This document shows positions 44,965-52,861 of a DNA stretch of 64,000 nt, in pieces. Source of the DNA: CAVVYW01 sp963752605. Lineage in GTDB: Bacteria; Actinomycetota; Thermoleophilia; Solirubrobacterales; 70-9. The position numbers were made by a program, and so were the translations under genes. Each line of letters opens with the position of its first letter. The stretch's first letter is position 1. Below the pieces are notes generated by a model that saw only the letters and a program-made list of their open reading frames with translations, was not told where the DNA came from and did no database searches. Location: the NCBI GenBank assembly GCA_963752605.1, contig CAVVYW010000005.1, positions 310,001 to 374,000 of the forward strand, in the 5' to 3' direction.

Positions 44965-45652
44965 GGTCCCCGCCCTCACGCCCGGTGTCTGGTTGGGTGT
45001 CGATGCGGTAGCCGGCGCCGGCCACTGTGGCGATGATCCAGGGCTCGCCGAGCCGTTTGCGCAGGCCCGAGACCGTGATGCGCACGGCGTTGGTGAACGG
45101 GTCCGCGTTCTCATCCCACGCCTGCTCCAGGAGCGACTCGGCGCTGACGACGCCGCCTTCGGCGGCGACGAGAACCTCGAGCACCGCAAACTGCTTCCGG
45201 GTGAGCGCGACGTAGCGGCCGTCGCGGTAGACCTCGCGGCGGAACGGATCCAGCCGCAGGCCTGCGATCTCTCGCACGGGCGGCCTGTGGTGGGCGCGCC
45301 TGCGGTCGAGCGCTCTGAGCCTGAGCACGAGCTCTTGGAGTTCGAACGGCTTCGTCAGGTAGTCGTCGGCGCCGAGCTCGAACCCGGTGGCCTTGTCGTC
45401 GAGGCGGTCGGCGGCGGTGAGCATGAGGATCGGCATGCCGCTGCCGGAGGCGACGATGCGGTTGGCGATCTCGTCACCGCTTGGCCCGGGAATGTCCCGA
45501 TCGAGGACGGCGATGTCGTAGGCATTGACGGTCAGCAGCTCCAGGGCGGTGTCGCCGTCGCCTGCGATGTCTGCCGCGATCGCTTCCAGGCGTAGGCCAT
45601 CGCGGATGGCTTCCGCCATATAGGGCTCGTCCTCGATGATCAACACACGCAT
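44957..45652 (-). CDS. OmpR-family response regulator
   Basis: 231 residues. The receiver has acidic E7/D8 and the phosphorylation site D51 (VLDRDIPG), and a conserved KP (LTKPF). The C-terminal winged helix is VALTRKQFAVLEVLVAAEG with RKRLGEPWIIATVAGAGYRI. It is transcribed with the kinase and divergent from the VanY-like gene, whose promoter it may control. Confidence 0.9.
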   Translation of the reverse strand: MRVLIIEDEPYMAEAIRDGLRLEAIAADIAGDGDTALELLTVNAYDIAVLDRDIPGPSGDEIANRIVASGSGMPILMLTAADRLDDKATGFELGADDYLTKPFELQELVLRLRALDRRRAHHRPPVREIAGLRLDPFRREVYRDGRYVALTRKQFAVLEVLVAAEGGVVSAESLLEQAWDENADPFTNAVRITVSGLRKRLGEPWIIATVAGAGYRIDTQPDTGREGGDRG

Positions 45653-45737
45653 GCTCCGATGCTAGAGCCGGCGTATATCGCTGGCATATCGAAAACCGCA
45701 TACGTGCTGGCAACACCACGCTGCCTTGAATGGCGGC

Positions 45738-46379
45738 ATGACCTACAGCCAACCAGCACGAACAACGATCCGTCGGATTCGGACCCGCAGGAGACGTGCC
45801 GCCGGCCTGCTGGTCCTTATCGCGATCGCCGCAGCCTTCGGCTACCTGTTGCCGGCGTCCTCGTCCTGGATTGCGCCGCCCGTCCGTCCCCTTCCGAGTG
45901 AGCGCCCCGATGCGCAGGGCGAAGCCTTCGGCGAGTCCGGCGGTGACGTCCCAGACGGGGCAACGGTCTTCGATGACGAGACTCCGGGCGTAGTCAACCT
46001 CGATCCAGCCCTCCTCGGTGCCCTGCGGCAGGCTGCGACTGATGCCGCGGACGACGGCGTCGAGTTCTCCGTCACCAGCGGCTGGCGTTCCCCGGCGTAC
46101 CAGGAACGCCTGCTCCACGAGGCGGTCTCGAAGTACGGCTCAGAAGAGGAAGCCGCCCGGTGGGTGGCCACCGCGGAGACGTCTCCTCACGTGTCGGGGG
46201 ACGGGGTCGACGTTGGGTCCGATGCCGCGACGTGGCTCTCCGAACACGGAGCCGTGTTCGGGTTGTGCCAGATCTACGGCAACGAACCCTGGCACTACGA
46301 ACTGCGCCTCGAAGCCGTCTCTCGTGGATGCCCTGCCATGTACGCCGACCCGAGGAGCGATCCGAGGATGCAGCCGTGA
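45738..46379 (+). CDS. VanY-like D-alanyl-D-alanine carboxypeptidase (M15B)
   Basis: 213 residues from the ATG at 45738. One N-terminal membrane segment (RAAGLLVLIAIAAAFGYLL) is followed by the M15B catalytic core: SGWRSPAYQERLL, SPHVSGDGVDVG (zinc His and Asp) and NEPWHYEL. It should trim the terminal D-alanine of peptidoglycan peptides outside the cell. Adjacency to a VanR/VanS-type pair recalls glycopeptide or wall-stress systems, but no D-Ala-D-Lac genes are present. Confidence 0.83.
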   Translation: MTYSQPARTTIRRIRTRRRRAAGLLVLIAIAAAFGYLLPASSSWIAPPVRPLPSERPDAQGEAFGESGGDVPDGATVFDDETPGVVNLDPALLGALRQAATDAADDGVEFSVTSGWRSPAYQERLLHEAVSKYGSEEEAARWVATAETSPHVSGDGVDVGSDAATWLSEHGAVFGLCQIYGNEPWHYELRLEAVSRGCPAMYADPRSDPRMQP

Positions 46380-46530
46380 CTCAGCACGGTCTTCTCAGAA
46401 CCGAGGTCAACGCAATCACCACAGGAGGTGAGAAGGCATGAGTACGAGAACAACGTCCCTGGCCGCCCTCGCCATGGTTGCCCTGATCGGGGTGATCAGC
46501 GCGGGCTGTGGCTCGAACGCACCTTCCGAG
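46361..46530 (+). repeat. Imperfect direct repeat A (gene end, leader, lipoprotein start)
   Basis: The region runs from the last codons of the carboxypeptidase gene (ccgaggatgcagccgtgac) through the next gene's signal peptide (ctggccgccctcgccat). It resembles 46760-46920 in order and sequence. It probably arose by tandem duplication. Confidence 0.55.
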
Positions 46531-46779
46531 ACCGGCACCGCCAGCAGCTCCGACACCGCCCGTAACTCCGGCACCGCCAGTAGCTCCGGCAGCGCCCGCA
46601 ACTCCAGCACCGGCCCCGTCAGCAACACCGGCGCCGGGGGTAACAAGAACGCCACCGATCAGGACGAGATCGGGGCCCCGCCCTCGCCGGGGTCCCCGCC
46701 CTCGCCGGGGTCGCCGGGATCGCCGGGGTTGCCGCCCTCGCCGGGGTCCCCTACGCAGGAGCCAAGGATGCAGCAGTGA
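46438..46779 (+). CDS. Low-complexity lipoprotein rich in Ser, Gly and Pro
   Basis: 113 residues. A strong ribosome site (aggagg) lies nine bases upstream. The signal LAALAMVALIGVISAGC has lipobox ISAGC. The mature part is serine/threonine/asparagine-rich, then a PSPGSP-type proline-glycine repeat. The last residues PRMQQ echo the end of the preceding carboxypeptidase (PRMQP). The protein looks like a flexible surface spacer rather than an enzyme. Confidence 0.6.
   Translation: MSTRTTSLAALAMVALIGVISAGCGSNAPSETGTASSSDTARNSGTASSSGSARNSSTGPVSNTGAGGNKNATDQDEIGAPPSPGSPPSPGSPGSPGLPPSPGSPTQEPRMQQ
46677..46753 (+). repeat. Proline-glycine coding repeat
   Basis: Repeated ccctcgccggggt units encode PSPGSP-like residues within the lipoprotein. 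Confidence 0.6.
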
Positions 46780-46920
46780 CCAGTACGCCCGTCAGAGAGC
46801 TCGCGTCAACGCAGAAGACCACACATGGAAGGAAGGAAACATGATCAGAAAAACAGTGCCGCTGGCCGCCCTCGCCATCGTCGCCCTGATCGGCGTGGGC
46901 TGTTCGAACGAACCTGCCGA
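46760..46920 (+). repeat. Imperfect direct repeat B
   Basis: The partner of 46361-46530: gene-end codons (aaggatgcagcagtgac), a leader with gtcaacgcag, and a signal-peptide coding region (ctggccgccctcgccat) lie in the same order. Confidence 0.55.
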
Positions 46921-47362
46921 GAACGGCAACGCCGGCAACACGGACGCCGCCAATCGCGAGAAGGCGGTGAAGTTCGCGGAGTGCATGCGCGAAAACGGAG
47001 TCACGCAGTTCCCGGACCCGACCGGGTCGGGCGAGTTGACAATCGATGGGGTAGTGAATGGCTCGGGGCTGGACCCGAACGCCCCGGTATGGAATGGGGC
47101 CATCAACGCCTGCAAGGACCTGCAGCCGCCGGGGTTCACAGGTCCTGGAGAAAGGAGCACCGAGCAGCAGTCGGAGGGCCTCAGGTTCGCCCAGTGCATA
47201 CGCGAACACGGCGTGCCGGACTTTCCGGACCCCGCCAACGGTGAGCCCCTCGTCGACACGAATCGAATCCCATCCACCGCAACGAACCGTGGTATGAGCA
47301 TTCTCAACGCCGCGATGCAGAAGTGCGGCGATGACTTGACTGGGGTATCGGCGGGCCCGTGA
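46841..47362 (+). CDS. Small lipoprotein, duplicated FAxCxRExGVxxFPDP motif
   Basis: 173 residues. The signal LAALAIVALIGVGC is close to that of the previous gene. The mature part has two internal repeats: KFAECMRENGVTQFPDP and RFAQCIREHGVPDFPDP, each later followed by a cysteine (INACKDL; MQKCGDD). Lipoproteins of this type commonly accompany MacB-like ABC exporters in actinobacteria. It overlaps the adaptor gene by four bases. The function is not known. Confidence 0.7.
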   Translation: MIRKTVPLAALAIVALIGVGCSNEPAENGNAGNTDAANREKAVKFAECMRENGVTQFPDPTGSGELTIDGVVNGSGLDPNAPVWNGAINACKDLQPPGFTGPGERSTEQQSEGLRFAQCIREHGVPDFPDPANGEPLVDTNRIPSTATNRGMSILNAAMQKCGDDLTGVSAGP

Positions 47363-48489
47363 AGCAGCAACCTCAGCGCCTGATCGAACTGGCGCGCGAC
47401 GCCGACCGCCGGGTGGTGGTCGGCGTCGGCGTCCTGGCTGCCGTGATCGCCATCGGTGTCGTCGCGGTCGTGTCCGGTGGGGGGCAAGCAGTCTCGGATC
47501 CACAGGAGCCGTCGGCGAACACGGCCGAGGTGGAGAAGGGCAAGCTCTCCGACATGGTCTCCCAGCCCGGGACCCTGACCTTTCGGGCGGGATACGCCGT
47601 GATCAACCAGGCCGACGGTACCTACACAGAGTTGCCTCATCCGGGCGAGAGGGTCGACTGCGGCGATGTGTTCTACCGCGTGAACAAGAAGGCGGTGCTG
47701 CTGCTGTGCGGCGAGGTCCCCGCCTACCGCGATGTGCACCGCGGCCAAGCGGGCAACGATGTCCGTCAGCTCAACCGCAATCTGCACCGGCTCGGCTACG
47801 ACGCCGAGGCCGGCGTCGAGATCGATCCCGACGACAGCGATTTCACCGCGCAGACGCAGGTGGCTCTCAAGGTGCTCCAGGACGACAAACGCCCCGGAGA
47901 GCTTGGCGTTGCTGATGCGGTCTTCCTGCCCGAGTCGGCAAGGATCGCCGAGGTGTCCGCCGAGCTCGGTGTTTCCGCCCAACCGGGTACGGAGGTCATG
48001 CGAGCCACGTCCGACACGCCGGAGGTGCAGGTGGACCTCGAGCCATCCCAGCAGGACGCGGTGAAGAAGGGCGACCGTGCGCGGGTCACCCTGCCAGACA
48101 ACAGGTCCGTGAAGGGAAAGGTCGACCGGCTAGGTAGAGTCGCCACGGCCCCTGCTGAGCAAGGCACCGAGCCTGCACAGGATGCCGGCGCCGCAGACGC
48201 GACCATCCGGGCCTACATCACCCTCGACCACCCTGACAAGGCTCGCGGGCTCGACGAGGCGCCGGTCCAGGTGGAGATCACCACGAAGGGAGTCGCGAAT
48301 GTACTGAGCGTCCCGGTTACCGCGATCGTCGGCAGGTCGGGCGACGGGTTCGCGGTCGAGGTGGTGCGCGACGACGGACAGCACGAGCTGGTCACTGTCA
48401 AGCCGGGCCTGTTCGACACCGCGGGCGGACGCGTCCAGGTCGAGGGCGACCTTCGCGCGGGCGATGACGTGGTGGTGCCTTCGTTGTGA
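47359..48489 (+). CDS. MacA-like membrane-fusion/adaptor protein with peptidoglycan-binding insert
   Basis: 376 residues, GTG start. One membrane helix (VVGVGVLAAVIAIGVVAVV) precedes a membrane-fusion protein fold. A peptidoglycan-binding-like unit (GQAGNDVRQLNRNLHRLGYD) is inserted at about residues 130-180; beta-barrel segments EVQVDLEPSQQDAVKKGDRARV and NVLSVPVTAIVG follow. It probably links the ABC permease to the wall. Its start overlaps the lipoprotein gene and its end overlaps the ATPase gene. Confidence 0.8.
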   Translation: MKQQPQRLIELARDADRRVVVGVGVLAAVIAIGVVAVVSGGGQAVSDPQEPSANTAEVEKGKLSDMVSQPGTLTFRAGYAVINQADGTYTELPHPGERVDCGDVFYRVNKKAVLLLCGEVPAYRDVHRGQAGNDVRQLNRNLHRLGYDAEAGVEIDPDDSDFTAQTQVALKVLQDDKRPGELGVADAVFLPESARIAEVSAELGVSAQPGTEVMRATSDTPEVQVDLEPSQQDAVKKGDRARVTLPDNRSVKGKVDRLGRVATAPAEQGTEPAQDAGAADATIRAYITLDHPDKARGLDEAPVQVEITTKGVANVLSVPVTAIVGRSGDGFAVEVVRDDGQHELVTVKPGLFDTAGGRVQVEGDLRAGDDVVVPSL

Positions 48490-49166
48490 GTCCCAAATCG
48501 GTTCTGGAGCTCGACGGGGTGACCAAGGTCTACGGCGAGCAGCCGCCGGTGTCGGCCCTCCGGGGTGTGTCCTTTCGCGTCCGGCGAGGCGAACTGGTGG
48601 CGATCGTCGGGCCCTCCGGGTCGGGCAAATCCACGCTCTTGCACGTCGTGGGGACGTTGGAGCGGCCCAGCAGTGGCGTGGTCCGGATCGATGGGGTCGA
48701 TGCGGCGCTGCTTGACGACCGCGAGCTGTCGCTGCTGCGGGCCCGGGAGATCGGGTTCGTCTTCCAGCAGTTCTTCCTGGCCGAACATGCCACGGTGCGG
48801 GAGAACGTCGCCGACGGGTTGCTCTACGCCGGCGTCCCGGCCGCCGAGCGATTCAGCCGCGCTGATGAAGCGCTCGAACGGGTCGGCCTCTCCGAACGCG
48901 CGAGCTTCAAGCCCACCAAGCTCTCCGGAGGGGAGCGGCAGCGGGTTGCGATCGCCCGGGCCCTCGTCGGGCGTCCGGCGATCGTTCTCGCCGACGAACC
49001 GACCGGGAACCTCGATAGCACCACCGGCGCATCGATCATGGAGCTCATCCACGAGCTGGGCGCCGCCGGCGCGACCATCCTCATGATCACGCACGACGCC
49101 GGCCTCGCCGATCAGCTGCCTCGCCAGATTCGGATGCTGGACGGCCAGGTGGTCTCCGATACATGA
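48486..49166 (+). CDS. ABC transporter ATPase, MacB/LolD type
   Basis: 226 residues, GTG start. Walker A GPSGSGKSTLLHV, Q-loop FVFQQFFL, signature KLSGGERQRVAIARAL, Walker B IVLADEPTGNLD and the switch histidine (MITHD) are all intact. Such ATPases drive export or lipoprotein-release complexes. It overlaps both neighbours by four bases, indicating tight co-translation. Confidence 0.92.
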   Translation: MSPKSVLELDGVTKVYGEQPPVSALRGVSFRVRRGELVAIVGPSGSGKSTLLHVVGTLERPSSGVVRIDGVDAALLDDRELSLLRAREIGFVFQQFFLAEHATVRENVADGLLYAGVPAAERFSRADEALERVGLSERASFKPTKLSGGERQRVAIARALVGRPAIVLADEPTGNLDSTTGASIMELIHELGAAGATILMITHDAGLADQLPRQIRMLDGQVVSDT

Positions 49167-50386
49167 GCGCCGAAGGCGGACGTTTGCCGCTGAATGACTG
49201 GCTACGGGTGGCGAGTGTCGGGCTGCGCGCTCGGCCTATGCGCGCCGCGCTGTCCGCGCTCGGGATCGCGATCGGGACGGCGGCGATCGTTGCGATCCTC
49301 GGCCTGTCCGCCTCCTCGCAGGCCGGGCTGCTCGCGGAGATCGACCGTCTTGGCACGAACCTGCTGACGGTCGAGACCGGACAGAGCCTCACCGGGGAGC
49401 CGGCGGAGCTGCCCTCTGAGGCGCCGGCGCGTATCACTCTGTTGGACAACCTCCAATCGGTGGCAGATACCGCCAAGGTGGAGGGCGAGAAGGTCTACCG
49501 GAGCCCGCTGATCCCGGCGGCCAACAGCGGCGGCCTCCAGGTGCGGGCCGCCAGCCTGAACCTGCCGTCCGTGCTGGGCACCGGGGTCGCGCGTGGCGCC
49601 TGGCTCAATGAGGGCACTGCCCACCTACCGGTCGCGGTGCTCGGCTCCGTGGCCGCGCAACGTCTGGGCATCGATCGAGTGTTTCCTGACCAGCGGATCT
49701 GGCTCGGTGGCCAGTGGTTCAATGTCGCGGGCGTTCTCGAAGCCTCGCCACTGGCTCCCGACGTCGACAACAGCGCCTTGGTCGGCTACCCGGCCGCCCA
49801 GAAGTACCTCGGCTACGTCAGCGTGATCGCCGGAGCGCAGAAGGCCGGTCCGCCGAGCTCGATCTACGTACGCGCGGCTACCGGGCATGAGGCAGCGGTG
49901 CAGTCGCTGCTCGCCAATACCACCAACCCCGAGGCACCGAACGAGGTCAACGTCAGTCAGCCGTCCGACGTGCTCACGGCTCGGGCCGCTGCCGCGGGAG
50001 CGTTTGACAGCCTCTTTCTCGGACTCGGAGTGGTGGCGTTGATCGTGGGTGCCGTCGGTGTCGCCAACATCATGGTCATCTCGGTTCTTGAACGCCGGTC
50101 GGAGATCGGCCTCCGTCGCGCCCTCGGTGCGACGGAGGGTCAGATCCGGACGCAGTTCCTCAGTGAGTCGATCCTGCTCGCCGTCATCGGCGGCGTCGTC
50201 GGCGTGCTTGCCGGCGCCGTGGCGACGGTCGTGTACGCCAGCACCAAGAGCTGGTCCGTCGTGATCCCCGTCGAGGCATGGTCGGGCGGTATCGCCTCGG
50301 CCATTCTGATCGGCGCGTTCGCGGGCCTGATGCCAGCCGTTCGAGCGTCTCGGATGTCGCCTACCGCGGCATTGCGGACCGCATGA
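49163..50386 (+). CDS. ABC transporter permease, MacB/FtsX type
   Basis: 407 residues. The N-terminal helix region (RAALSALGIAIGTAAIVAI) is followed by a large periplasmic domain (about 60-280) and three C-terminal helices with FtsX signatures (VGAVGVANIMVISVLERRSEIGLRRALGA, given here in outline, and GLMPAVRASRMSPTAALRT). With the ATPase and the adaptor it forms a MacAB-like exporter, probably for a peptide, antibiotic or lipid. Confidence 0.87.
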   Translation: MSAEGGRLPLNDWLRVASVGLRARPMRAALSALGIAIGTAAIVAILGLSASSQAGLLAEIDRLGTNLLTVETGQSLTGEPAELPSEAPARITLLDNLQSVADTAKVEGEKVYRSPLIPAANSGGLQVRAASLNLPSVLGTGVARGAWLNEGTAHLPVAVLGSVAAQRLGIDRVFPDQRIWLGGQWFNVAGVLEASPLAPDVDNSALVGYPAAQKYLGYVSVIAGAQKAGPPSSIYVRAATGHEAAVQSLLANTTNPEAPNEVNVSQPSDVLTARAAAAGAFDSLFLGLGVVALIVGAVGVANIMVISVLERRSEIGLRRALGATEGQIRTQFLSESILLAVIGGVVGVLAGAVATVVYASTKSWSVVIPVEAWSGGIASAILIGAFAGLMPAVRASRMSPTAALRTA

Positions 50387-50403
50387 GCGGGCGCGAACGG
50401 CGC

Positions 50404-51417
50404 TCAGACGTCCGCGGGGACCGAGGGTGACAGGCGTGGGCGAGCGCGCTTGATGCCGCGCAGCTCGCGATCGCCCTCGGCCAGCAACCTGTTGACCGTG
50501 TCCCCGTCCTCGGGGAACACGGCGCATCCCGTCGTCGCGGTGAGCGAGTCACCGTCCACCGCCACCCGGGAGATCGCATCCCGCAGCCGGTCAGCGAGGG
50601 CCTCGGCCTGCTCGCGGTCCGTCTCCGGCGCGATCACGGCGAACTCGTCCCCGCCGTGGCGCACCACCACGTCGTGGGCGCGAACCGATCCCATCAGTGC
50701 CCCCGCGACCTCCTGGAGCACGCGGTCACCGTCCTGGTGGCCGTGCTCGTCGTTCACCCGCTTGAAGTTGTCCAGGTCGAGCACCACCAGAGCGAGCTCG
50801 CGCTCGTGCCGGCGATGGCGGTCGACTTCGGCGGGCAGACGCTCCGTGAGGACCCGGTAGTTGGCGACCCCAGTGAGCGGGTCGCGCTCCGAGAGCCGCC
50901 GGTAGCGCATCTCGCTCGCCTCGAGCTGCTCGCGCAGATAGGTGATCGCCCCCGCCGTCAGCAGCAGGGTGGGGATCAGAACGAGCGCCCGCTCAAAAGT
51001 CTCGCGGGCCGTGTCCGGCTCGTACACCGCTGGCGCGAGCGCCGCGAGCGAGGCAAGGGCGAACTGGAAGGCGATCGCCCACCGATTCTGGAACACGTAG
51101 GCCGCGTAGAAGGCGACCAGGATGTAGTAGGTCGCGAAGCCATCGGAGGCGAGCCACACCGTGATCGCGATCTCGACGGTCGCGATAGTCGTCATCAGGT
51201 GCAGCCAGCGCCGCGAGGCGCGATTCGCCAGCGCGCCGCAGGCCAGCCCCGAGACGATCGCCAGCAGCGGCAGCAGGTAGATCTCGGAGTGGTGCGTGGG
51301 CCGATGGATGGCATCGGCGGCGACCGCCCCGATGCCGCCGCCGATGAAGAGCACGGCCGCGAGCAACCAGTAGCGTCGCTGCAGTCGCTGCTCGGTCACG
51401 GGGCAGTCGACGTCCAT
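50404..51417 (-). CDS. Membrane-bound diguanylate cyclase (GGDEF)
   Basis: 337 residues. About six N-terminal hydrophobic helices form a sensor region, then a coiled linker (LREQLEASEMRYRRLSERD) and the GGDEF domain: DPLTGVANYRVL, LDLDNFKRVNDEHGHQDGD and the intact active site HGGDEF. No EAL domain is present. It should make cyclic di-GMP. A long structured leader (51418 onward) precedes it. Confidence 0.9.
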   Translation of the reverse strand: MDVDCPVTEQRLQRRYWLLAAVLFIGGGIGAVAADAIHRPTHHSEIYLLPLLAIVSGLACGALANRASRRWLHLMTTIATVEIAITVWLASDGFATYYILVAFYAAYVFQNRWAIAFQFALASLAALAPAVYEPDTARETFERALVLIPTLLLTAGAITYLREQLEASEMRYRRLSERDPLTGVANYRVLTERLPAEVDRHRRHERELALVVLDLDNFKRVNDEHGHQDGDRVLQEVAGALMGSVRAHDVVVRHGGDEFAVIAPETDREQAEALADRLRDAISRVAVDGDSLTATTGCAVFPEDGDTVNRLLAEGDRELRGIKRARPRLSPSVPADV

Positions 51418-51630
51418 CAGGTCCCCCTGATCCTCTCACCTCTGGGCGCACCCTGAGCCAGCATCTCGAACGCACGGGAGCCTCCCTGAATCCGGTTCGG
51501 GCGAGCGAAGGGCGCATGGGCTGCGCCCACGGGCAGCGTGGCGCCTGTGGTACCCACGCTCGTAAGGTCGGCCGCAGGCACGCACGGCTTGAGCGACGCC
51601 CATGGACACCCGTTGAGCGTGCGTAAAGAG

Positions 51631-51663
51631 AGAGAGGGCGGGGCCGTCGGCCCCACCCTCTCT
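51631..51663 (-). terminator. Long GC hairpin, terminator-like
   Basis: AGAGAGGG-GGGGCC pairs with GGCCCC-CCCTCTCT with a single mismatch and a three-base loop. On the minus strand it is followed by a CTCTCTCTTT-type tract. It could be used by either strand. Confidence 0.55.
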
Positions 51664-51845
51664 TCAAAAACGCGGTCTGGAATCAGGCTCGGGATTTGCC
51701 GGGCCGCTCCGCAAGGAGCAACCCATTTGGTGGGGCGGGACAGCACCCACCTCCGTCGCCCACCGGTGCCCGGGTTGGATTCCGCCGGGTGGCCGCGTGC
51801 CACCCACCGGCCCTTTGGGCACTCACCAAAAACGAATGCCCGGGC

Positions 51846-51890
51846 CTAGCGGCCCTGCACCTCCGGCGTCCCGATAAGCATTGAATTCAA
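51846..51890 (-). CDS. Possible leader peptide (14 codons)
   Basis: A TTG at 51890 (or an ATG at 51881) begins a mini-ORF reading NSMLIGTPEVQGR then stop. It lies ten bases past a near-perfect anti-16S sequence (AGAAAGGAGGTGG). The stop codon falls inside a GGGCC/GGCCC hairpin, which is typical of leader peptides. No protein evidence. Confidence 0.25.
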   Translation of the reverse strand: MNSMLIGTPEVQGR

Positions 51891-51975
51891 GTTAGGACCA
51901 CCTCCTTTCTCCGGTACCGGCATTCAAGCATGCGGGGCAGCCGGGATCAGCGCGATTCGCTCGTAGGATGGGCCA

Positions 51976-52446
51976 ATGGCATCGCGGGGAATCGCAGCCG
52001 GGGCGGCGCTGGTGCTGGCGACTCCGCTCCTCGCCGCCGGCTGCGGTGACGGACCGGAGCAGGTGAGCGCCGCGGAGCTCGTCGCAAAGGGCGACGAGAT
52101 CTGCCGGACCGGCCAGCAACGGTTCGGCGAGATCCAGGGGAACCCCCCGGCCAACTCCTCAGAGGCTGTGGACCAAACGGAGCTCCTGATCCAGGAGTCG
52201 GAGGAGGAGCTGACCGCGCTCCGCGAGCTCGAGCCGCCGGACGAGCTGCTCGCAGCATATGACCGCTATCTGGAGGCGCGCGGGCGCGTGCTGGAGTTCC
52301 TGAGGAGGGGGAGGGACGCCGCCGAGGCGCAGGACTCCCAGGCCTACCTCGAGGCTCAGGCCGGAGTCGTCAAGCGCGCGGCACAGCGTCAGCAACTGGC
52401 ACGGGCCGTCGGCTTCCAGGTCTGCAGCAAGTCGCCGACGAGCTAG
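51976..52446 (+). CDS. Small helical lipoprotein
   Basis: 156 residues. Signal ALVLATPLLAAGCGD has lipobox LAAGC. The mature part is helical and charged (LVAKGDEICRTGQQRFGEIQ, then ELEPPDELLAAYDRYLEARG) with two cysteines, near residues 43 and 150. Similar lipoproteins recur in Thermoleophilia; the function is unknown. Confidence 0.65.
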   Translation: MASRGIAAGAALVLATPLLAAGCGDGPEQVSAAELVAKGDEICRTGQQRFGEIQGNPPANSSEAVDQTELLIQESEEELTALRELEPPDELLAAYDRYLEARGRVLEFLRRGRDAAEAQDSQAYLEAQAGVVKRAAQRQQLARAVGFQVCSKSPTS

Positions 52447-52859
52447 CGATCGGTTCCGCCGCCGCGGGCCAGGTGGGCGAAGCCCAGCGTCATCGCCAGG
52501 TTGGAGACTCCCGCGAAGATCATTCCCGCTCGCCCGCGCGCCGAGAAGGATCCGGACCGGGACCAGACCACGTCCGTCAGCAGCTCGGTCGCGCGCAGCC
52601 ACGACAGCGCCCACCAGTCCCGCGAGCCGCCGCTTCGGTCGGCGATCAGATGCGCCGCCGCGAACGTGAGCCAGATCGGCCCGCAGCGCCGGAACAGGTG
52701 CTCCGCGTCCTCGCTCGGCTCCGCGTGTCCGAGCACCTGAAGCGTCTGGGTCGGGGCGAACAGGGCGCCGGTCCCCAGCAACAGGTCGAAGACGACCATG
52801 TTCCGGTTCAGTCGGCGGAGCTCTCCCTCCAAGGTCATCGCGGAGCGATAAAACCACAT
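52443..52859 (-). CDS. Small membrane protein
   Basis: 138 residues, or 131 from the second ATG (TLEGELRRLNRN). Hydrophobic segments include MVVFDLLLGTGALFAP and GMIFAGVSNLAMTLGFAHL, with RRCGPIWLTFAAAHLIAD between. No family recognised. It overlaps the lipoprotein stop by four bases and lies divergent from the hydrolase gene, two bases away. Confidence 0.5.
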   Translation of the reverse strand: MWFYRSAMTLEGELRRLNRNMVVFDLLLGTGALFAPTQTLQVLGHAEPSEDAEHLFRRCGPIWLTFAAAHLIADRSGGSRDWWALSWLRATELLTDVVWSRSGSFSARGRAGMIFAGVSNLAMTLGFAHLARGGGTDR

Positions 52860-52861
52860 CC

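Larger units (their letters stand above)
51620..51915 (-). ncRNA. Candidate structured RNA or leader
   Basis: Reading the minus strand from a strong ribosome-binding sequence (51910-51898) one meets a mini-ORF, four hairpins and then a long GC hairpin followed by a pyrimidine-rich run, i.e. a terminator-like end. I cannot match it to RNase P, tmRNA, SRP, or GEMM consensus. Strand and ends are inferred. Confidence 0.35.
51418..51975. other. 558-base gene-free region, highly structured
   Basis: No conserved protein is coded here. Several hairpins are visible: 51631-51663, 51706-51719, 51787-51805, 51817-51841 and 51842-51855. Further paired segments lie at 51500-51570 (gggcgc/gcgccc and gcgtgg/ccacgc). 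On the minus strand it forms the leader of the diguanylate cyclase gene or a separate small RNA. Confidence 0.6.

Noticed and set aside
51787..51805. T-box-like sequence (ggtggcacgcgg) on the minus strand
   Set aside because: It lacks one base of the T-box core, forms a perfect hairpin with its own flank, and no aminoacyl-tRNA synthetase or amino-acid gene follows.
51896..51911. Plus-strand match to the 3' end of 16S rRNA (accacctcctttct)
   Set aside because: Only about 15 bases match and no rRNA lies upstream; it is better read as a strong ribosome-binding sequence on the minus strand.
43775..51975. Classical integrative element with att duplication at the tRNA
   Set aside because: No integrase was found and no second copy of the tRNA 3' end could be seen up to 52 kb; the module is kept only as a possible acquired cluster.
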